A DNA stretch of 64,000 nt from Torreya grandis (Eukaryota; Streptophyta; Pinopsida; Cupressales; Taxaceae): assembly GCA_037957365.1 (NCBI GenBank), contig JARHVA010001473.1:2061501-2125500 (forward strand), read 5' to 3'. Below the pieces are notes generated by a model. That model saw only the letters and a list, made by a program, of their open reading frames with translations. It had not been told where the DNA came from and searched no databases. This document shows positions 1 to 12,400 of the stretch, one piece after another. Both the position numbers and the translations under genes were made by a program. How positions within the stretch are numbered: the stretch's first letter is position 1; each line of letters begins with the position of its first letter.

Positions 1-2357
1 ATCAGGATGAATCTTATTTATGCCTTCATGTGTATCTTATCCATTGTGGTCATCTTAATTAGCTTGTTCATTATGATTATCTTTTTGAAAATATTCATGA
101 GTAATTTATTCATTAAAGAAAGAGGAACCAATGTTTACATTAGTAGAATCATTTTAACATTTGTCAAAGGGATTTGAATGTGTTTAATATAGATTCTACT
201 TAACCTATTAATTTACATTAAAGGAATATGACAAGCAGGTTTTTTAGATGGCATAGAAAAATAACATGGAATAGGTGTTGAAAACAATTGAAGAAATTGC
301 AATGTTAGAAACAAAAGGAAAATTTTTGTGTATAGAGATTAATAAATTCTTATAAAATCTAAGATTAAAAGAATATGCTTTCAATATCAAATATCAAATT
401 CAAGGTTAAAATAAAGTGATTTCAATGTCATCCATTATATCTAAGATTGAAATCAAGTTATTTTAGTTTCAGATTTATATCCAAGGTAAAAAAAATATTT
501 TAGTGTCAAATATTTAAGAATTTATCTAAACCTTAGGACCATTCTTTGAAGCAATGCTCAAATAAATAGTGAGTTCACCAATATATTTTATCAAAATTTT
601 GAGTAAAATCTAAATTAACCCTAAGTCAGATAAATATAATGGAATATAACAAAAATCTAAAAATTAACTTTTGGCAAGTAAAATAAAAGGAAAAGACTGA
701 ATTCGACAAGGTGTAATTAATTAAAAAAAGACTAACTATATAATGAAATGAAAAAAATATCTATTTCTAACCCATATCTGATTGTGTTGATTGGAACATG
801 CATAAAATAGGAAAATGTGAACATATTATTCAAGTTTATAAAAAGTAAGAACTAAAACTAAAGAAGGAAAAAATTGGCAAACTTAGGATTGAGTGCCACT
901 ATTATCCCAAACTAGGTGACCCTATCTTGTGTTAAAAATTAAGAACTTAGTCACAATCACTTAAGACAACTTGAATTAGGTCTATATGTATATATTTAAC
1001 CTTAAAAATTGTGAAAAAGACCTATAATAACTTCTCCAAGTTTGAAACCCTACTAGGGCTTACAATGCTTGAAAACCTCCAAATAGAAAAATGTGGAGTA
1101 TAATTTAGCTAAGTTGATCTTGATCACCCCCATAATGAATGAATGCTACCTATGTATCTAATACTTAAAATAAGGAATAAATACCATGTATTTATCCCAC
1201 TTAGAGTGCTTTGTGTAATTATTATTCTTTGATTATATGAATGTATATAAAAATAGCTTGAATAATTGATCATGCTTGGATTTGGGCTAGGTAAAATAGG
1301 CTTTTAACTTGGTTAAGGACTGCTTATAGTGATCAAATTTAGAATTTTGAAGAATATGAAACTTTTGTTCAATGTGAAATAGTGTAAATATGATTTTGTA
1401 ATGAAATTAGCAATGGTAGAGTGACTTTAGTCTGCATTTATAACAATCCAAAGGGGGAAACCACACACTAGGAATCTTAAAAACATAAATCACAAGGTAA
1501 GGGAGGATTTACTTTTAAAAACTGACCATTAGAGGGGAAAAAGATAGGATCAAACTATAGGGGATAAAACCTATTGCTACTATTGTCCCTATTGGTTTAT
1601 TTTTTCATGAAGGTAAATATGTGAAATTAGCATCCTAGATTGGCCGTATAAATTCTTAAAGGTGTTTTTAGCAATCAAAACACTTTTTTAGGTGATAAAA
1701 TTCTAAAAAAAAAAAAAATTCCAAATAAGGCTTTGGATAGAGTGAGGTGGAAATATAGGTAATAATTAAATGCACAAGTTAATTAAAGTTAAAAAGGTCC
1801 AAAACTAACATAATCAAGTATTTATGACTATATTTAGGTGTCATAGTACTATAGAAGCATGCCTTGGATGTATCATGATGGACAAAAGCTATAATAAATT
1901 GGAGATATATGGCCTTAATACTAAGTGTCATGAGATGAGATACTTGTATTCATCTGAGAGAATCATTAAGGGATGTTTAGGCTTAATATAACTTATATGT
2001 TTTTCTATTATGTAATATGAGAAAATCTATTATGTAAAACAAAAAAACCCATAGGAAGTGGAAATGTCACTTGAGAATGTGAATAGGCTATAAAAGTTAA
2101 AAATCCATCTAGGGTGATAAAATTATGAGGAAGAAAATCCTTAAGAGAAAGCATTGTATGGTCAATAATGTTTATCCCATGGCCTCTTTTCCATGTGAAT
2201 GAGTTATGAATTATTTTAATGGAGATATCATTAGTTTTTTTTTTCCATCCTTCTCACTATGTGCTTTATTATTTTAGTTTCATGGTTGCCTCTTTCATTT
2301 ATTTGGTTCTTGCATTTAATAATTATTAGAAAAATATTTGTTCTTTTATTCTTAAGT
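1..2357. other. Unassigned AT-rich DNA
   Basis: I see no supportable gene, RNA or repeat pair here. All frames are broken at short intervals. A poly-A run of about 14 bases lies near 1708. The texture (AT-rich, almost no CpG) matches the rest of the window and suggests old, decayed transposon DNA. Confidence 0.5.
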
Positions 2358-2640
2358 CTATGATATGGTTGAATTCATTTTATGGTGAACAAAGAGGAAA
2401 ACCCTAACCTTCGTATCAAATAGGTGTAAGTGAGCGTCTATGTGAAGGAGACCTCCCAACTTGACTATGGGAATGATATAAAGAGTGGCCCCATCAATGG
2501 CCGCCCATATAGTTACCTTACCTAGAAGGTGAAGAGGGTAAGGAATGAGCAAATTTGCAATGAGTATTTTCCCAATGATCTAAAAGGGTATGGAGATAGG
2601 AGACCTTTAGAGTCACCTTATTAACCTAAACTTGAATCTA
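2358..2640 (-). pseudogene. Short decayed coding segment, unidentified
   Basis: The minus strand has an open stretch of 64 codons (2358-2552) whose upstream part stays readable to about 2640 with one stop. The peptide contains IWAAIDGATL and a run of hydrophobic and basic residues. It resembles in style the DUF4283-type ORF1 region of plant LINEs, but no diagnostic motif is present. It lies downstream of the LINE RT remnant on the same strand and could belong to it or to another element. Confidence 0.2.
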
Positions 2641-3549
2641 CATAAACACATTATAAATCACTATAAAATTGTTATAAGAAAATAAATGATTATCAACACT
2701 ATGATTATCAAATAAAGTTACATTTATTTCTTTATATATAAGGACAATAATTTACACTCTAAAATTATGCCAAATATGTGTATATTTTATAGGAATCATA
2801 GGTCAATTCCCCAGGTGAATATTTAGCTAGATTAGGGCTATGACTAAATGGGTTTGAAAAAATCATGAATCCGAATCTAAGTTATTTGATCCATTTTGAA
2901 AAACCCAAAAAATGCATAAGGTTCTTTGAATATCCAAAAAATATATATTTACACTAACACCTACATGAACATGGTGATTCCAAAGGGGAAACCCCTGATA
3001 TAACAACCACCATGAAAAATGTCTATGCTTAGTCTCAATAATAATATTCTACACTATTTGAAATCTACTCCATGTGTGTGTAGTAGAATGAAGAGACAAA
3101 TGAGAATTAGGTTTGTAAACCATGGAAAAAATAGGTGACAATGATTCATATCCATTATTAGGAGTTAAATTTTGATTGTGAGTTTCAACATACCACTTCC
3201 ACTACTTCCACCATTGTCTAACAATATAGGTAAAATCTCAATAATATTTTGAAAGGAATCTTTGTTAGTTTTATTTAAATTAAAATTGGACTTATCTTGT
3301 GGCCAATAAATCCAATTTTGAGTTCATTTACATAAAATATCATGCATTATATGCATATCTCTTTTGAAAATATTGAGAGCATGCACCCATGACATTTTTG
3401 CTAGAATAAAATCATAAATATTCATGATATAGGACTACCATAATGAGTTTTTATTAAAATATAACATTTTTTTAAACCTATTAAAATTAAATATAAGCTA
3501 GGGTTTGATTTTTCTCATGATTTCTAGATACTTTTAACAATAAAGGACC

Positions 3550-5010
3550 TAACTACTTTGACAAGATCCTGAAGGATAACAAGGTTGTGGAAGCTTATAC
3601 ACTTCCAAATCACTTTTCCATAGAATATCCTTTAGAAAATTAATTTTGAAGTAATAATTTACAACCTTCTTTCCCTTAAATATCTTGAATAATCCACTTG
3701 GCACACAAAGTAGTGCCTTAGTGACTAATGTCTAGTAGAACCATCCCACCAACTTCCTAATCTACTTGATGGAAACCTTTCACATGTATATAACTTGACC
3801 AAAGAAAATATCTAATTAGAATTTATAACTTTTGGTAAGGCATTGTAACATTGACCTAATAAGATGAGTAATACATGAGTCACAGTAAGCACTTTAGAAC
3901 AAATTTGAAATTTCCCTACTAGCTTGGAATGTAAATGTTATTCCCATAAATTGAAAGATTTTAAAATTTAGAATTGTATCTTTTTTCCATTAAATACTTG
4001 AAGTCAAGGCTGGGAAAAAATATCAAGACATTACATACCATTATCAATAATTTACTCATCCTCCAAAAGGGTTAGATAGGAAGCATCGACACAATTACCA
4101 TTAACCAAATGAGTGGGTTCATTGGAGGGAAGGGAAATGTCTTTTAACTAGACCCTATGCTTTAGCATCAGTTAAAATATAGCCAAAGCCTTATTTATCA
4201 AGAAAATACAGAGAATGAAATCATGAGAAACCTTATCTAATTGAATGAAACAACCTAAAATATTCCAACCTAACACCATTGATTGAGAAATAATCCAAAG
4301 CATCTGTAAACAAAATTTGAATAAATTATAAGAAATTGTAATCAGAGCCTATAACTTTTAACATAACCAATATGAAATGCCACTTAATGCGATAACATTA
4401 TTTTTCAAAGTTAGTTTTTATGATAATAACTCATTGATTATATCTACATGCCCACACCATCCCTTCTCAACTTACTACAATGATGTTATCAATAATATAC
4501 ATGCTTTTAATGAAACTAGTTTGTTCTAGACTAATAATTAAAGGAAAGATGTGTTGAATTCATAGGGAACATGATTTGAATATGATTGTATATGACACAT
4601 TGATATGGGTGATTGGACACCAATTATAGATCATCTCTAGGTCTCCCATTTTAGGTATGGACTTAACATTTCATTTGTTAATATATTGATGAAGGGATTT
4701 GGAATTGAAAGCTATATGGTATACTTAGAAAAGGCCTTATCCAATAGTGTCCCACATAGATTTTTAAAATTCACACCAAAATACATCATAAATAGGATCT
4801 TTATCATTTGGAATTTGTATAACTGCATCATACAAATCCTTAATGGTGAGAGACCTATTATAAGAAATCATTGAGGTAGTGAAATCTTGCAAGGGATAAT
4901 TAATTTTTTTTAATTTAAGTGCCTATTGTGACTCATTATAAGGATCCTGAGATTTGAAAACCTACTAGTAATGGTTAACAAAGGGTTGAACCGTAATATT
5001 CACCTTAGTT
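3550..5010 (-). pseudogene. LINE (L1-type) reverse transcriptase remnant
   Basis: Decayed ORF2 of a plant non-LTR retrotransposon, read right to left. Seen in order: a block like the LINE 'APGYDGIPCEFYK' region (about 4840-4740, here DPIYDVFWCEF), then IPKMGDLEMIYNW-PI (about 4660-4610), then ISLEQTSFIKSMYIIDNIIVV (about 4510-4450), matching the family pattern 'ISPEQTGFIKGRxILDNI'. Next come a DFEKAYDRIEW-like block (about 4410-4370) and a degraded FADD box (VNGNCVDAS, about 4080-4110). A later WIIQ/GKEG block (about 3700-3600) resembles the C-terminal part. Many stops and several frame changes make it dead. The endonuclease domain and the 3' tail were not found. The RT identity is firm; the ends are approximate. 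Confidence 0.8.
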
Positions 5011-6180
5011 AGCCACTATTCAACCTCTTTATTTGATTTGGTTTATTGTGTAGAATGTTTCACTTTAAGAATTTGAAAAAAATATTTGGAAACTTTTTTT
5101 CCTAGCTTAATCTAATGTAGTTTGGTTTTAATTTACACACCACATTAATTATAGGCATCTAAAATTTGTATGCATTATCATATCATCTATAATTTCATTT
5201 GAGTGGTTCATGAAAGGGTGTTTTCTCTAGGGTGGTAATTGTGTAGCGCAACTCCAAAGTGGTGGCAGAGTAAAGTTTTTCACTAGATAAACATAAGATG
5301 ATGGCCATAGATGAAAATGAATAATTTAGTGTTCCTGATGGAATCAAACCATCACCAAATCCATCTAGATTATCTTGGTGGTTATGGTATGAGGTTCCAA
5401 ACTCACCAGATATGGGTTAAATTAAGACTAATATTTAAAAGGATAGTATAAAGGAAAAACTATTTTTTTTGAATTATGGGATGTTTGAAATGATAATGAC
5501 TACAAAAATATATTGGTTTATGGTTAGAAAGGACAATAAATTATAATTCCTCCATTTGAAACAAAAAGTAGTTGTCGAAGGAAAAGTACAATTATGTGGA
5601 AAACATTTCTTTATCAAGTTGCTTTAAGACCATTTAGATCCATAATATACCATGTGTACTAGATGAAAAATGTGGAATGAATTGTAAAATTAGGGTCAAA
5701 AAACCCAAATTTATTAAAAATATTTGACAATGCCTCATGTTTACAAACTATCCACTGCATAGAGGATGATTGAGTTTGTGACATGCACCCATACGAACTA
5801 ATTATTTTTTTTTTCTGAATAGACAAGTATAGAAAATTTGAAATTCTAGGTTTGATCTAGGGTATCAACCATTAATTTTAATATAAATGTCTTGCCTAAT
5901 CACGTAATGAGATTAAGTAGTAAATGCAATGAATCTTGAGTCTTGAAGTCGTAGAAAATAAATAAAGCAAAGACAAATGATGATTTTTTTAATGAATAAA
6001 TTTACATATATTTGGTTTTCATAGTGAATAAGATAAAATAATTCACTAAAAGTCTCCTTATAAAAACATTAAAACTTTCCATGTATATTATAATATACCA
6101 GATATTTAAACACACAATACTCTTATGATTTAGTGTTACATGATATATGAATATGTTGGTATTTGAGTATGTGGTGCTCA
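5011..6180. other. Unassigned, possibly 5' part of the LINE
   Basis: No recognisable domain. If the LINE was inserted whole, its ORF2 endonuclease and ORF1 should lie here on the minus strand, but I could not read either. Confidence 0.3.
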
Positions 6181-6290
6181 AATTTCATGAAAAATTGATG
6201 GTAACATATAAGGAATTAACCAAATAAAAATATCAAATTTCATGAAAAATTGATGATAACATATAAGGAATTAACCAAATAAAAATATCA
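6181..6290. repeat. 55-bp tandem duplication (2 copies)
   Basis: Copy 1 spans 6181-6235 and copy 2 spans 6236-6290. They differ at one position (GATGGTAAC versus GATGATAAC), so this duplication is much younger than the surrounding decay. Confidence 0.95.
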
Positions 6291-6939
6291 AACCTAATAT
6301 TATTTGATGCATTTGGGTGTAATGATGTCATTTTTAATTTTGAGGTAATGATAATAAAAATCTTGTATTTTATATGCCAGTAATTTTCTTAGTCCAGTCC
6401 GTGTTTATTTTACATAAGTCAAATGTAGATGTCACCCTTGATATTTAAATATAAATGTCACCCTTATACCTTTATGAGTATTAAACTTCAACATATTTTT
6501 AACATTGATGGAAAATATGGTAGGAGGAAGATGGATGATATCAAGATCATTACTCTGCTCGAAACACATACATTATGCATACCAATTACTCTAGCCCCCT
6601 TGATCACATGTAAATTCATTTATGATTGGAAATACAAATCGAAGGGATATTTATTTCATCTAAAATGTGTGCATAACTTACACCTTAATAAGTGAAAAAT
6701 CAACACTATCTAAAATATATATGAGATATACATGATGGGGAGGGGAAAGTGGTGCTATATTTGACTAGATTAATTGTCTGTGAAATTATTCACTTAGCAC
6801 AAATAGTTTTGGATTAAAGTATAAAAACATGGAATATAATATTATTTTAAAATAGTAATTAAAATTACATGCCTCCAAACTTTCCATTAGATACCAAATT
6901 AGTGGGGACATCAAATTTATAACATAATAAATTTGCTTT

Positions 6940-7110
6940 GACATTTTTAAATTAAAGTTGGAAACATTGACTCTCAAATGTTTATTTGGTTTCATATTTT
7001 TAAATTGGAATTGGAATCGGTGTATATTTTATTTGAAATTTTTAAATTAGAGTTGGAAATATTGTATAATTTCTTTGACATTTTAAAATTAGAGTTGGCA
7101 ATATTTAGTG
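6940..7110. repeat. Imperfect ~45-bp repeat, four copies
   Basis: The motif TTTTTAAATT followed by a G-rich word such as AGAGTTGGAAATATT recurs with anchors near 6949, 7001, 7043 and 7086. Spacing varies from about 42 to 52 bp, so this is an old, drifting tandem array. It directly adjoins the 30-bp array at 7151. Confidence 0.7.
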
Positions 7111-7150
7111 TAGCATAGCCTTTGGATATGTTCCCTTGTGCACTAAAGGC

Positions 7151-7240
7151 ATGTTTATGGGAGGGGAATGTGAAAGGTACATGTTTAAGGGATGGGAATG
7201 TGAAAGGTACATGCTCAGGGGTTAGGCATGCAAAAGGTAC
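7151..7240. repeat. 30-bp tandem repeat, three copies
   Basis: Units at 7151-7180, 7181-7210 and 7211-7240 each start ATG and end with AAAGGTAC. The period is exactly 30 bp, a multiple of three, so the units stay open on the minus strand and create a repetitive peptide. That open frame is a by-product of the repeat, not evidence of a gene. Confidence 0.9.
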
Positions 7241-7316
7241 ACCAAGATCTGTGTAGGAAGATATCACCTCAACCAAACTTCATTTACAAATGAGAAGATA
7301 TAAGGAATAAAAAAAA

Positions 7317-7344
7317 TATAAATAAATAAATAAATAAATAAAAA
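7317..7344. repeat. (TAAA)n microsatellite
   Basis: About six tandem TAAA units preceded by an A-rich run. Confidence 0.95.
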
Positions 7345-7423
7345 CATGGCTTCACACCAAAGTAATGAAACATAATACATTTGTCATAATTCATCTAAAT
7401 AATTATATATATTTTCCTTCCAT

Positions 7424-7496
7424 CAATATTCTTGAGAATATTTTTTGGCCAACAATATTCTTGAGAATTTTTTTTTTCCCTTAATATTCTTAAGGT
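7424..7496. repeat. Near-palindromic AATATTCTTGAGAAT repeats
   Basis: The word CAATATTCTTGAGAAT occurs at 7424-7439 and 7453-7468, with a third partial copy (AATATTCTTAAGG) near 7483. Each copy is close to self-complementary and is separated by T-runs. Confidence 0.7.
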
Positions 7497-8869
7497 CGAA
7501 TCAGTTAATGGGCTTAACACCTTATATTATGTAACTAATATTTTAACATCGAAGCTTGATGAATTACGTGTATTGGTGTATGTTATAAGATTCTATTTAT
7601 ATTGCATAAATACTATTATAACATTTAACCTTAAAGAATTAGGTGTATTGGTACATGTTATATAATGTTATTTGTTTTTGCATTTTTTGTGGAAACTATT
7701 ACATCTACTAGATGCAAGTAATCATTTTCAATAAATTATGTTTTTTTCTTATTAATATTGAAATGAAATGCTTAATTATATATAATTTTTAATTTATTTT
7801 AATTTTATAAAATTTAAATAAAATTTTTTTATTGGTGGAATTTGTAAAAATAGGTCTTATTGTCTACATCAACAATTGATCAATTTAATTTGTTTTATAA
7901 TTAAAAAATTAAGTTAGAGAATAATTCAAGTATAATAAAATTTGATTTTTTTATATCCACCAACATGTTCTAAGAATTTAGCTTCTAAAAATTGTTTATT
8001 CCTATTATATTTCCTCTTCCATGGTGTATGTAGTCTTTGACTTAAAAAAATGTTACAACTTGTTTAGAACAAATAAAGTAGATAGGTGTACCTAAAAAAC
8101 TTTCACTATAAAATTATTTTTACTTTGATGTTGTGATGTTGGAAAATATGGCCACACTCATGCCTTGAGGAAGAATCTGACCCAAATCTACCAGTGACTG
8201 ACAAACAGTTTTAAAAATAGTCTTTTAATAATTTTATAAGTTTTTGGTTTTTTAATTATGTGTTGAAGTTATATTATGAAGGACAATCAATTATTATTTA
8301 ATAATTTAGAAAAAAATTATTTAATCATGTATATTTATAGCAATGAAATATATATATTTTTAATTTTTTCTTATAATTATGTGTGTTTTAAGAGGATTTT
8401 AGTATTTAAAATGTAAGAATTTGAATACATTGAATTATATTTGTTAAATTTAACTTTTTCATTATATTGTGGTTCAAAATTATTTTTTGGCCTTGCATTG
8501 TTTGGAGTTATTTTTATGGACACTTTTTAGCATTTTAAATTGTGATTCAAAGTTTATTTTTATGTTGATCTAGATCTATGTGCTTTATATATGTTTCTAT
8601 TTTTATTCTTGTTCTCTTCACATGTCTCCCTCTTTGTGTCCTAGTGTAGCTCCATCTCACTCTCATGTGCACTTCTACAATCTCTTGTTTTCTCTATTCC
8701 CCTACTTCTAAAATAATGTGTAAATTATATTAATGGTGTTATTTAAATAATTTTTAGATAATTTTTAATCTAGTGAAAAATGAAGAGATTGAAATGTTTT
8801 TTTCAATTAATTAATAAATTAAAACACCTATTGTTTCCCATTTCATGTCTAAAATTTATGTTCAAACAT
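7497..8869. other. Unassigned AT-rich DNA
   Basis: No supportable coding or RNA feature. A pyrimidine-rich patch at about 8600-8700 (TCTTCACATGTCTCCCTC and similar) resembles the R/U5 part of some plant LTRs, but no partner copy exists in the window. Confidence 0.4.
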
Positions 8870-9033
8870 GACACTTTGATGCAATTAGTGCCATAACATC
8901 ATATAACACTACTTCAGATATAACTACATTAAAAAAATCCTTCTGATGCTATTAATATCATACCTATAATAGAGAATCACATGATGACTAAAAGTAACAT
9001 TTCAATGCAATTGATGACATAGTTTGCATTTAA
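8870..9033. repeat. Regular ~60-bp spaced TGATGC motif array (left part)
   Basis: Copies of a short word like T-GATGCWATTRRTR-CAT lie near 8877, 8942 and 9002. A fourth lies at about 24017, on the other side of element A. With A removed the four are 60-69 bp apart. If CpG decay is undone by eye, the word reads like TGACGC...GCGTCA, which is typical of subterminal arrays of CACTA-type DNA transposons. That family assignment is an inference. Confidence 0.4.
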
Positions 9034-9038
9034 ACATG
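9034..9038. repeat. Target site duplication of element A, left
   Basis: ACATG immediately before the 5' LTR. It is identical to 23980-23984 after the 3' LTR. Confidence 0.95.
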
Positions 9039-10273
9039 TGTAATTACCCAAAAGTGGTATTTGAGTGTTAAGATGCTACTTGAGACTATCTATCCCTAGA
9101 TTAGCCCTAGACCTATCGTAGAGCCTATTATCAAACTTATACAACCTTCGTGTGGGCCATAGGTATCCCTAGTCATCCTCGAAGTAGTCCCAGACCCTCA
9201 TTACCTGATCCTAGCCCTTAATGCCTAGTGTTATACCAATTGGACACTAGTGCCATAATAAGGACACTAGTACCACATGGTTCTAGTTTCCCCAAAATGG
9301 TACTAATGTCCTTTGCCCTATTTTTCCCAAATGGATATCATTTAAAAATTAGAACTTCTTAGGGTTGGTTTAGACCTTTTTTTATCACCTGCACAAGCAA
9401 CATAATGGTATAAATATATGTATTTTGGTCCTTTAATAACTACATGGAAATTAGATGAAAAATACATATTCAAAATCAAAATAATTTGTGCACAATTAAG
9501 GTTATCAATCCTTATTCTACCCTACTTCTACATACTACCATCCACAACATCCCTAAGCTCAGATTATCTAGATTTCTAATCTTAAGCACATTCAAGGCAC
9601 TCAATTCCACTTTCATACTAACATCACTTGCACTTGCACCAACACTTAGGTGGTTATAACTACATCAAGATTGATCCCTCCTCAAAGTATTGGTATGTAA
9701 GAAATTCTCTTCATAGTAGGGTGTTGAGAATGTCCAACCTACCCTACTAACAAACACACTTTTCATCTCATACCAACCAAATGCCCTAGTTACATGAATG
9801 ATTGAGGTTTACACACTAAATTAGTCATAATAGATAAAATATAATATTTTAGAACTCATGCATGCAAGAAAAGACCTCAAAGATCTAGACACAAGTGCAC
9901 CTAGAAGCTCATGATAGTCCTACATAGAGGACACTACTACCAATATTATGACACTACCATCACATTTCCAATAATGGCACTACTATCCAAATATGGTGCT
10001 ACTATCTAGTAGGAGTTATGATACTAGGATCTAGTTTATGACACTCAAACCAGCTTCTACCTTAGTTTTCAACACCTAGATCACCTATTTCAATTATTTT
10101 CTAGATAATTTCTTACTTGTACTATTTATTACTATTTTTATAAAAGTCAAAGCTAGTAAATTCTATAAAAAATCAATGGATATATTTATTACATATTATT
10201 TCCTTGATTTAGTCTACTCAGCTCTTTAAAAAACATAGGATTTACATTCACTAAGTCCTAAAGGGTTAAAACA
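9039..10273 (+). repeat. 5' LTR of element A
   Basis: Starts TGTAATTACCC and ends AAAACA (TG...CA). It aligns along its whole length with 22748-23979. The segment at 9926-9987 is also similar to 14473-14533 inside the element. Confidence 0.95.
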
Positions 10274-10298
10274 TTTGTTTAACCTAACTTACTTTGAA
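10274..10298 (+). promoter_or_regulatory. Primer-binding region of element A
   Basis: The bases after the LTR, TTTGTTTAACCTAACTTAC, match the corresponding bases of element C (TTTGGTGAACTTGACTTAC) at 15 of 19 positions, and the match continues into TTTGAA. The C version contains TGG as expected for a tRNA CCA end. In A it is mutated. I do not name the tRNA. Confidence 0.6.
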
Positions 10299-10469
10299 CA
10301 TTACTCAAACCCTAACCCTAGATGCTTGTAGGGTTTGTATCCCTTTTTATGTCTATGCTCAGATGTTAGTTCTAAAATCTCAAATTTGTTTCAATATTTA
10401 TATTTTTATAATCTTTATTAGATTAAGATTATTTAAAGGTTCAAAATATATACAACTTATTTTCCTACT

Positions 10470-11950
10470 TCCCAACCTACAATAGAAGAATTCAACAATC
10501 GATTTGATGAGACCGATAAGAAACAATTTCAAGATTGTATGTCCAAACATTCAGATATGCAAGATAACCTCATCACTATTATTTAGGAAGAGATTCAAAA
10601 ATAAAAAATGGTCAATATTTAAATCCCACAACTAATAAAAGTGTTATACCTACATTGGGAACAACTTAACTAACAAAACCAACAATTGTAACTCAACAAA
10701 CTTCAGTGATAGTTACACCTCTTATGGATAGTTCCTCCACTCCAGATGTACAATCCATTATGCATGATGTTCATAATGTATAGGATACGGTGTTACAAAT
10801 TGAAAAGGGAGCCACTAGGCCATGACATGCCTTGGATTTTAATGTTATCTTACATACACCTTTGGCATATCACATAGTGAAAACTCCCTTGCCATCTAGA
10901 TTTGTGGCACCTAAGCTTACATTGTATGATGGTGAGGTTGACCCAGAGCATCATCTTTGATATTTTCACACAACATGTTTGGACTATGTGTCCAATGATT
11001 GACTTCTCTCACAAATTTGTTTCCATGAAATTTAAATTATTATGCCTTACAAAAGTTTTATGATTTACCGAATCAATCTATCAAAACATTCAATCCATTG
11101 GGAGACATGTTTTTAACACACTTCTCTATAAATATTAGTGATAAGATCTCATATGCTCAAAATGCATAATTGAAAAATAATTCAAATGAGCCTATTGTAG
11201 AATATATATTATGATATAAGATTATATTAGCTAAATTGACTAGCCCCATGATAGATAAAGAGATTTAGGACATGTTCAAATAGAGTCTTCTACCAACATT
11301 ACATGAAGCTATCTTGTTTAATAATTTTCCAACATTCATAGATTTATGTGACATAGTAAAAGAAAGAGAATTCAAGCTTCTATCAATGGGTAAAATAAAA
11401 TATATAATTGGATTAAAATTAAATGCTAAGATTTATAGTATGCCTCTATACAAGGTAAGGGCCACTAAAAACAAAATTTATCTAAAGGACATAGTTAACA
11501 TAGCTTTAGAGGCATCTCCTCATTTGGTTTTATTAGCTGCCTCCATGCAGAGTCTTCAAAAACCTTTCAGAATCACCAACATGGGTTTTACAATGTCATA
11601 TCTATCCATCCCATCAAATATATTGATATGACATGGACTCTTCCAAAGAATTATGATTATAATGCATTCTATGGGTATCATAGGGCACTAGGCCATATCA
11701 AAAAAAAATGCATTAGCATGAAACATAAGATATAAGATTTGATTGAGGCTAATATTATTTATGTGGGAACACCCACAAAGGCACTAAAAGTATATCAAAG
11801 GGAAGCTAAGGCATTGTAAATATTCTCATATCTATTTCCAAAGTACATAGTGAATAAGCAAAGAAGCACTTCAGATGTTCACTACACGTATTAGACACAT
11901 CCACCACCAACTTCATATCACACTATTACAAAAGAGACACACCCATTACA
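10470..11950 (+). pseudogene. gag: Decayed gag of element A
   Basis: Capsid/nucleocapsid polyprotein remnant of a Ty3/gypsy element. The frame opens near 10470 (EEFNNRFDETDKKQFQD...). The diagnostic block is VAPKLTLYDGEVDPEHHL at about 10900-10955, which fits the family pattern 'PKFxLYDGxxDPxxHLxxF'. It is followed by FHTTCLDYVSND. The next part is broken by frameshifts and stops, and an open stretch of 105 codons at 11314-11631 is the later gag/linker. No zinc knuckle was readable. Protease follows without a visible gene boundary, as is usual for a single gag-pro polyprotein. Dead copy; ends approximate. Confidence 0.75.
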
Positions 11951-12039
11951 TAATATCATTGGTATACATGACACTATAGTTCTAGCTAGACCACTCATCA
12001 CCTTCTTAGAGTAGGAGATTATTGATGATGATGTAGATT

Positions 12040-12400
12040 TATATGCACTCTTTCTATGGGATTACATATATCATTATCCTATCGAGAGTGTTATGGTTGA
12101 AAATGGGTCAAGCATTATCATGTACACTAACACACTTCTACAAAATTTGGGGTATTCAGAGTAGGATATATCACCTACAAACATAGTTATTAGTGGTTTT
12201 AGTGTTCATATTCAGAGCTCCATTGGGCATATTGTAATTCCTATATATGTTGTACCAACACACATGGCCATTAAATTCTTAATAGTACCTAGTATAAGTG
12301 TGTTTGATATGTTATTAGATTAGCCATGGATATATCAACTATGATCCATCCTATTCATAGTGCATAGATGCCTAAAATATATACATGAAAATTATGTGGT
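12040..12400 (+). pseudogene. pro: Decayed aspartic protease domain of element A
   Basis: Retropepsin-like domain that would cleave the polyprotein. The reading frame gives VMVENGSSIIMYTNTLLQNLGY (about 12090-12155), which matches the plant gypsy pattern 'VLIDNGSSxNI...LxxLG' with the catalytic D changed to E. The flap part IVIPIYVVPTH follows, then VFDMLLD-stop-PWIYQL (about 12300-12345), the decayed form of 'YNxLLGRPWIH'. The R is lost to a TAG stop. After about 12.6 kb no RT follows, although that is where one would be expected. Identity is firm from the paired motifs. Confidence 0.8.

Noticed and set aside
7151..7240. Repetitive peptide on the minus strand as a possible gene
   Set aside because: The open frame is produced by a 30-bp tandem repeat; no flanking coding signal.
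10308..10322. Telomere-like AACCCTAACCCTA
   Set aside because: Only about two repeat units, inside the leader of element A. Chance or leader sequence, not a telomeric array.
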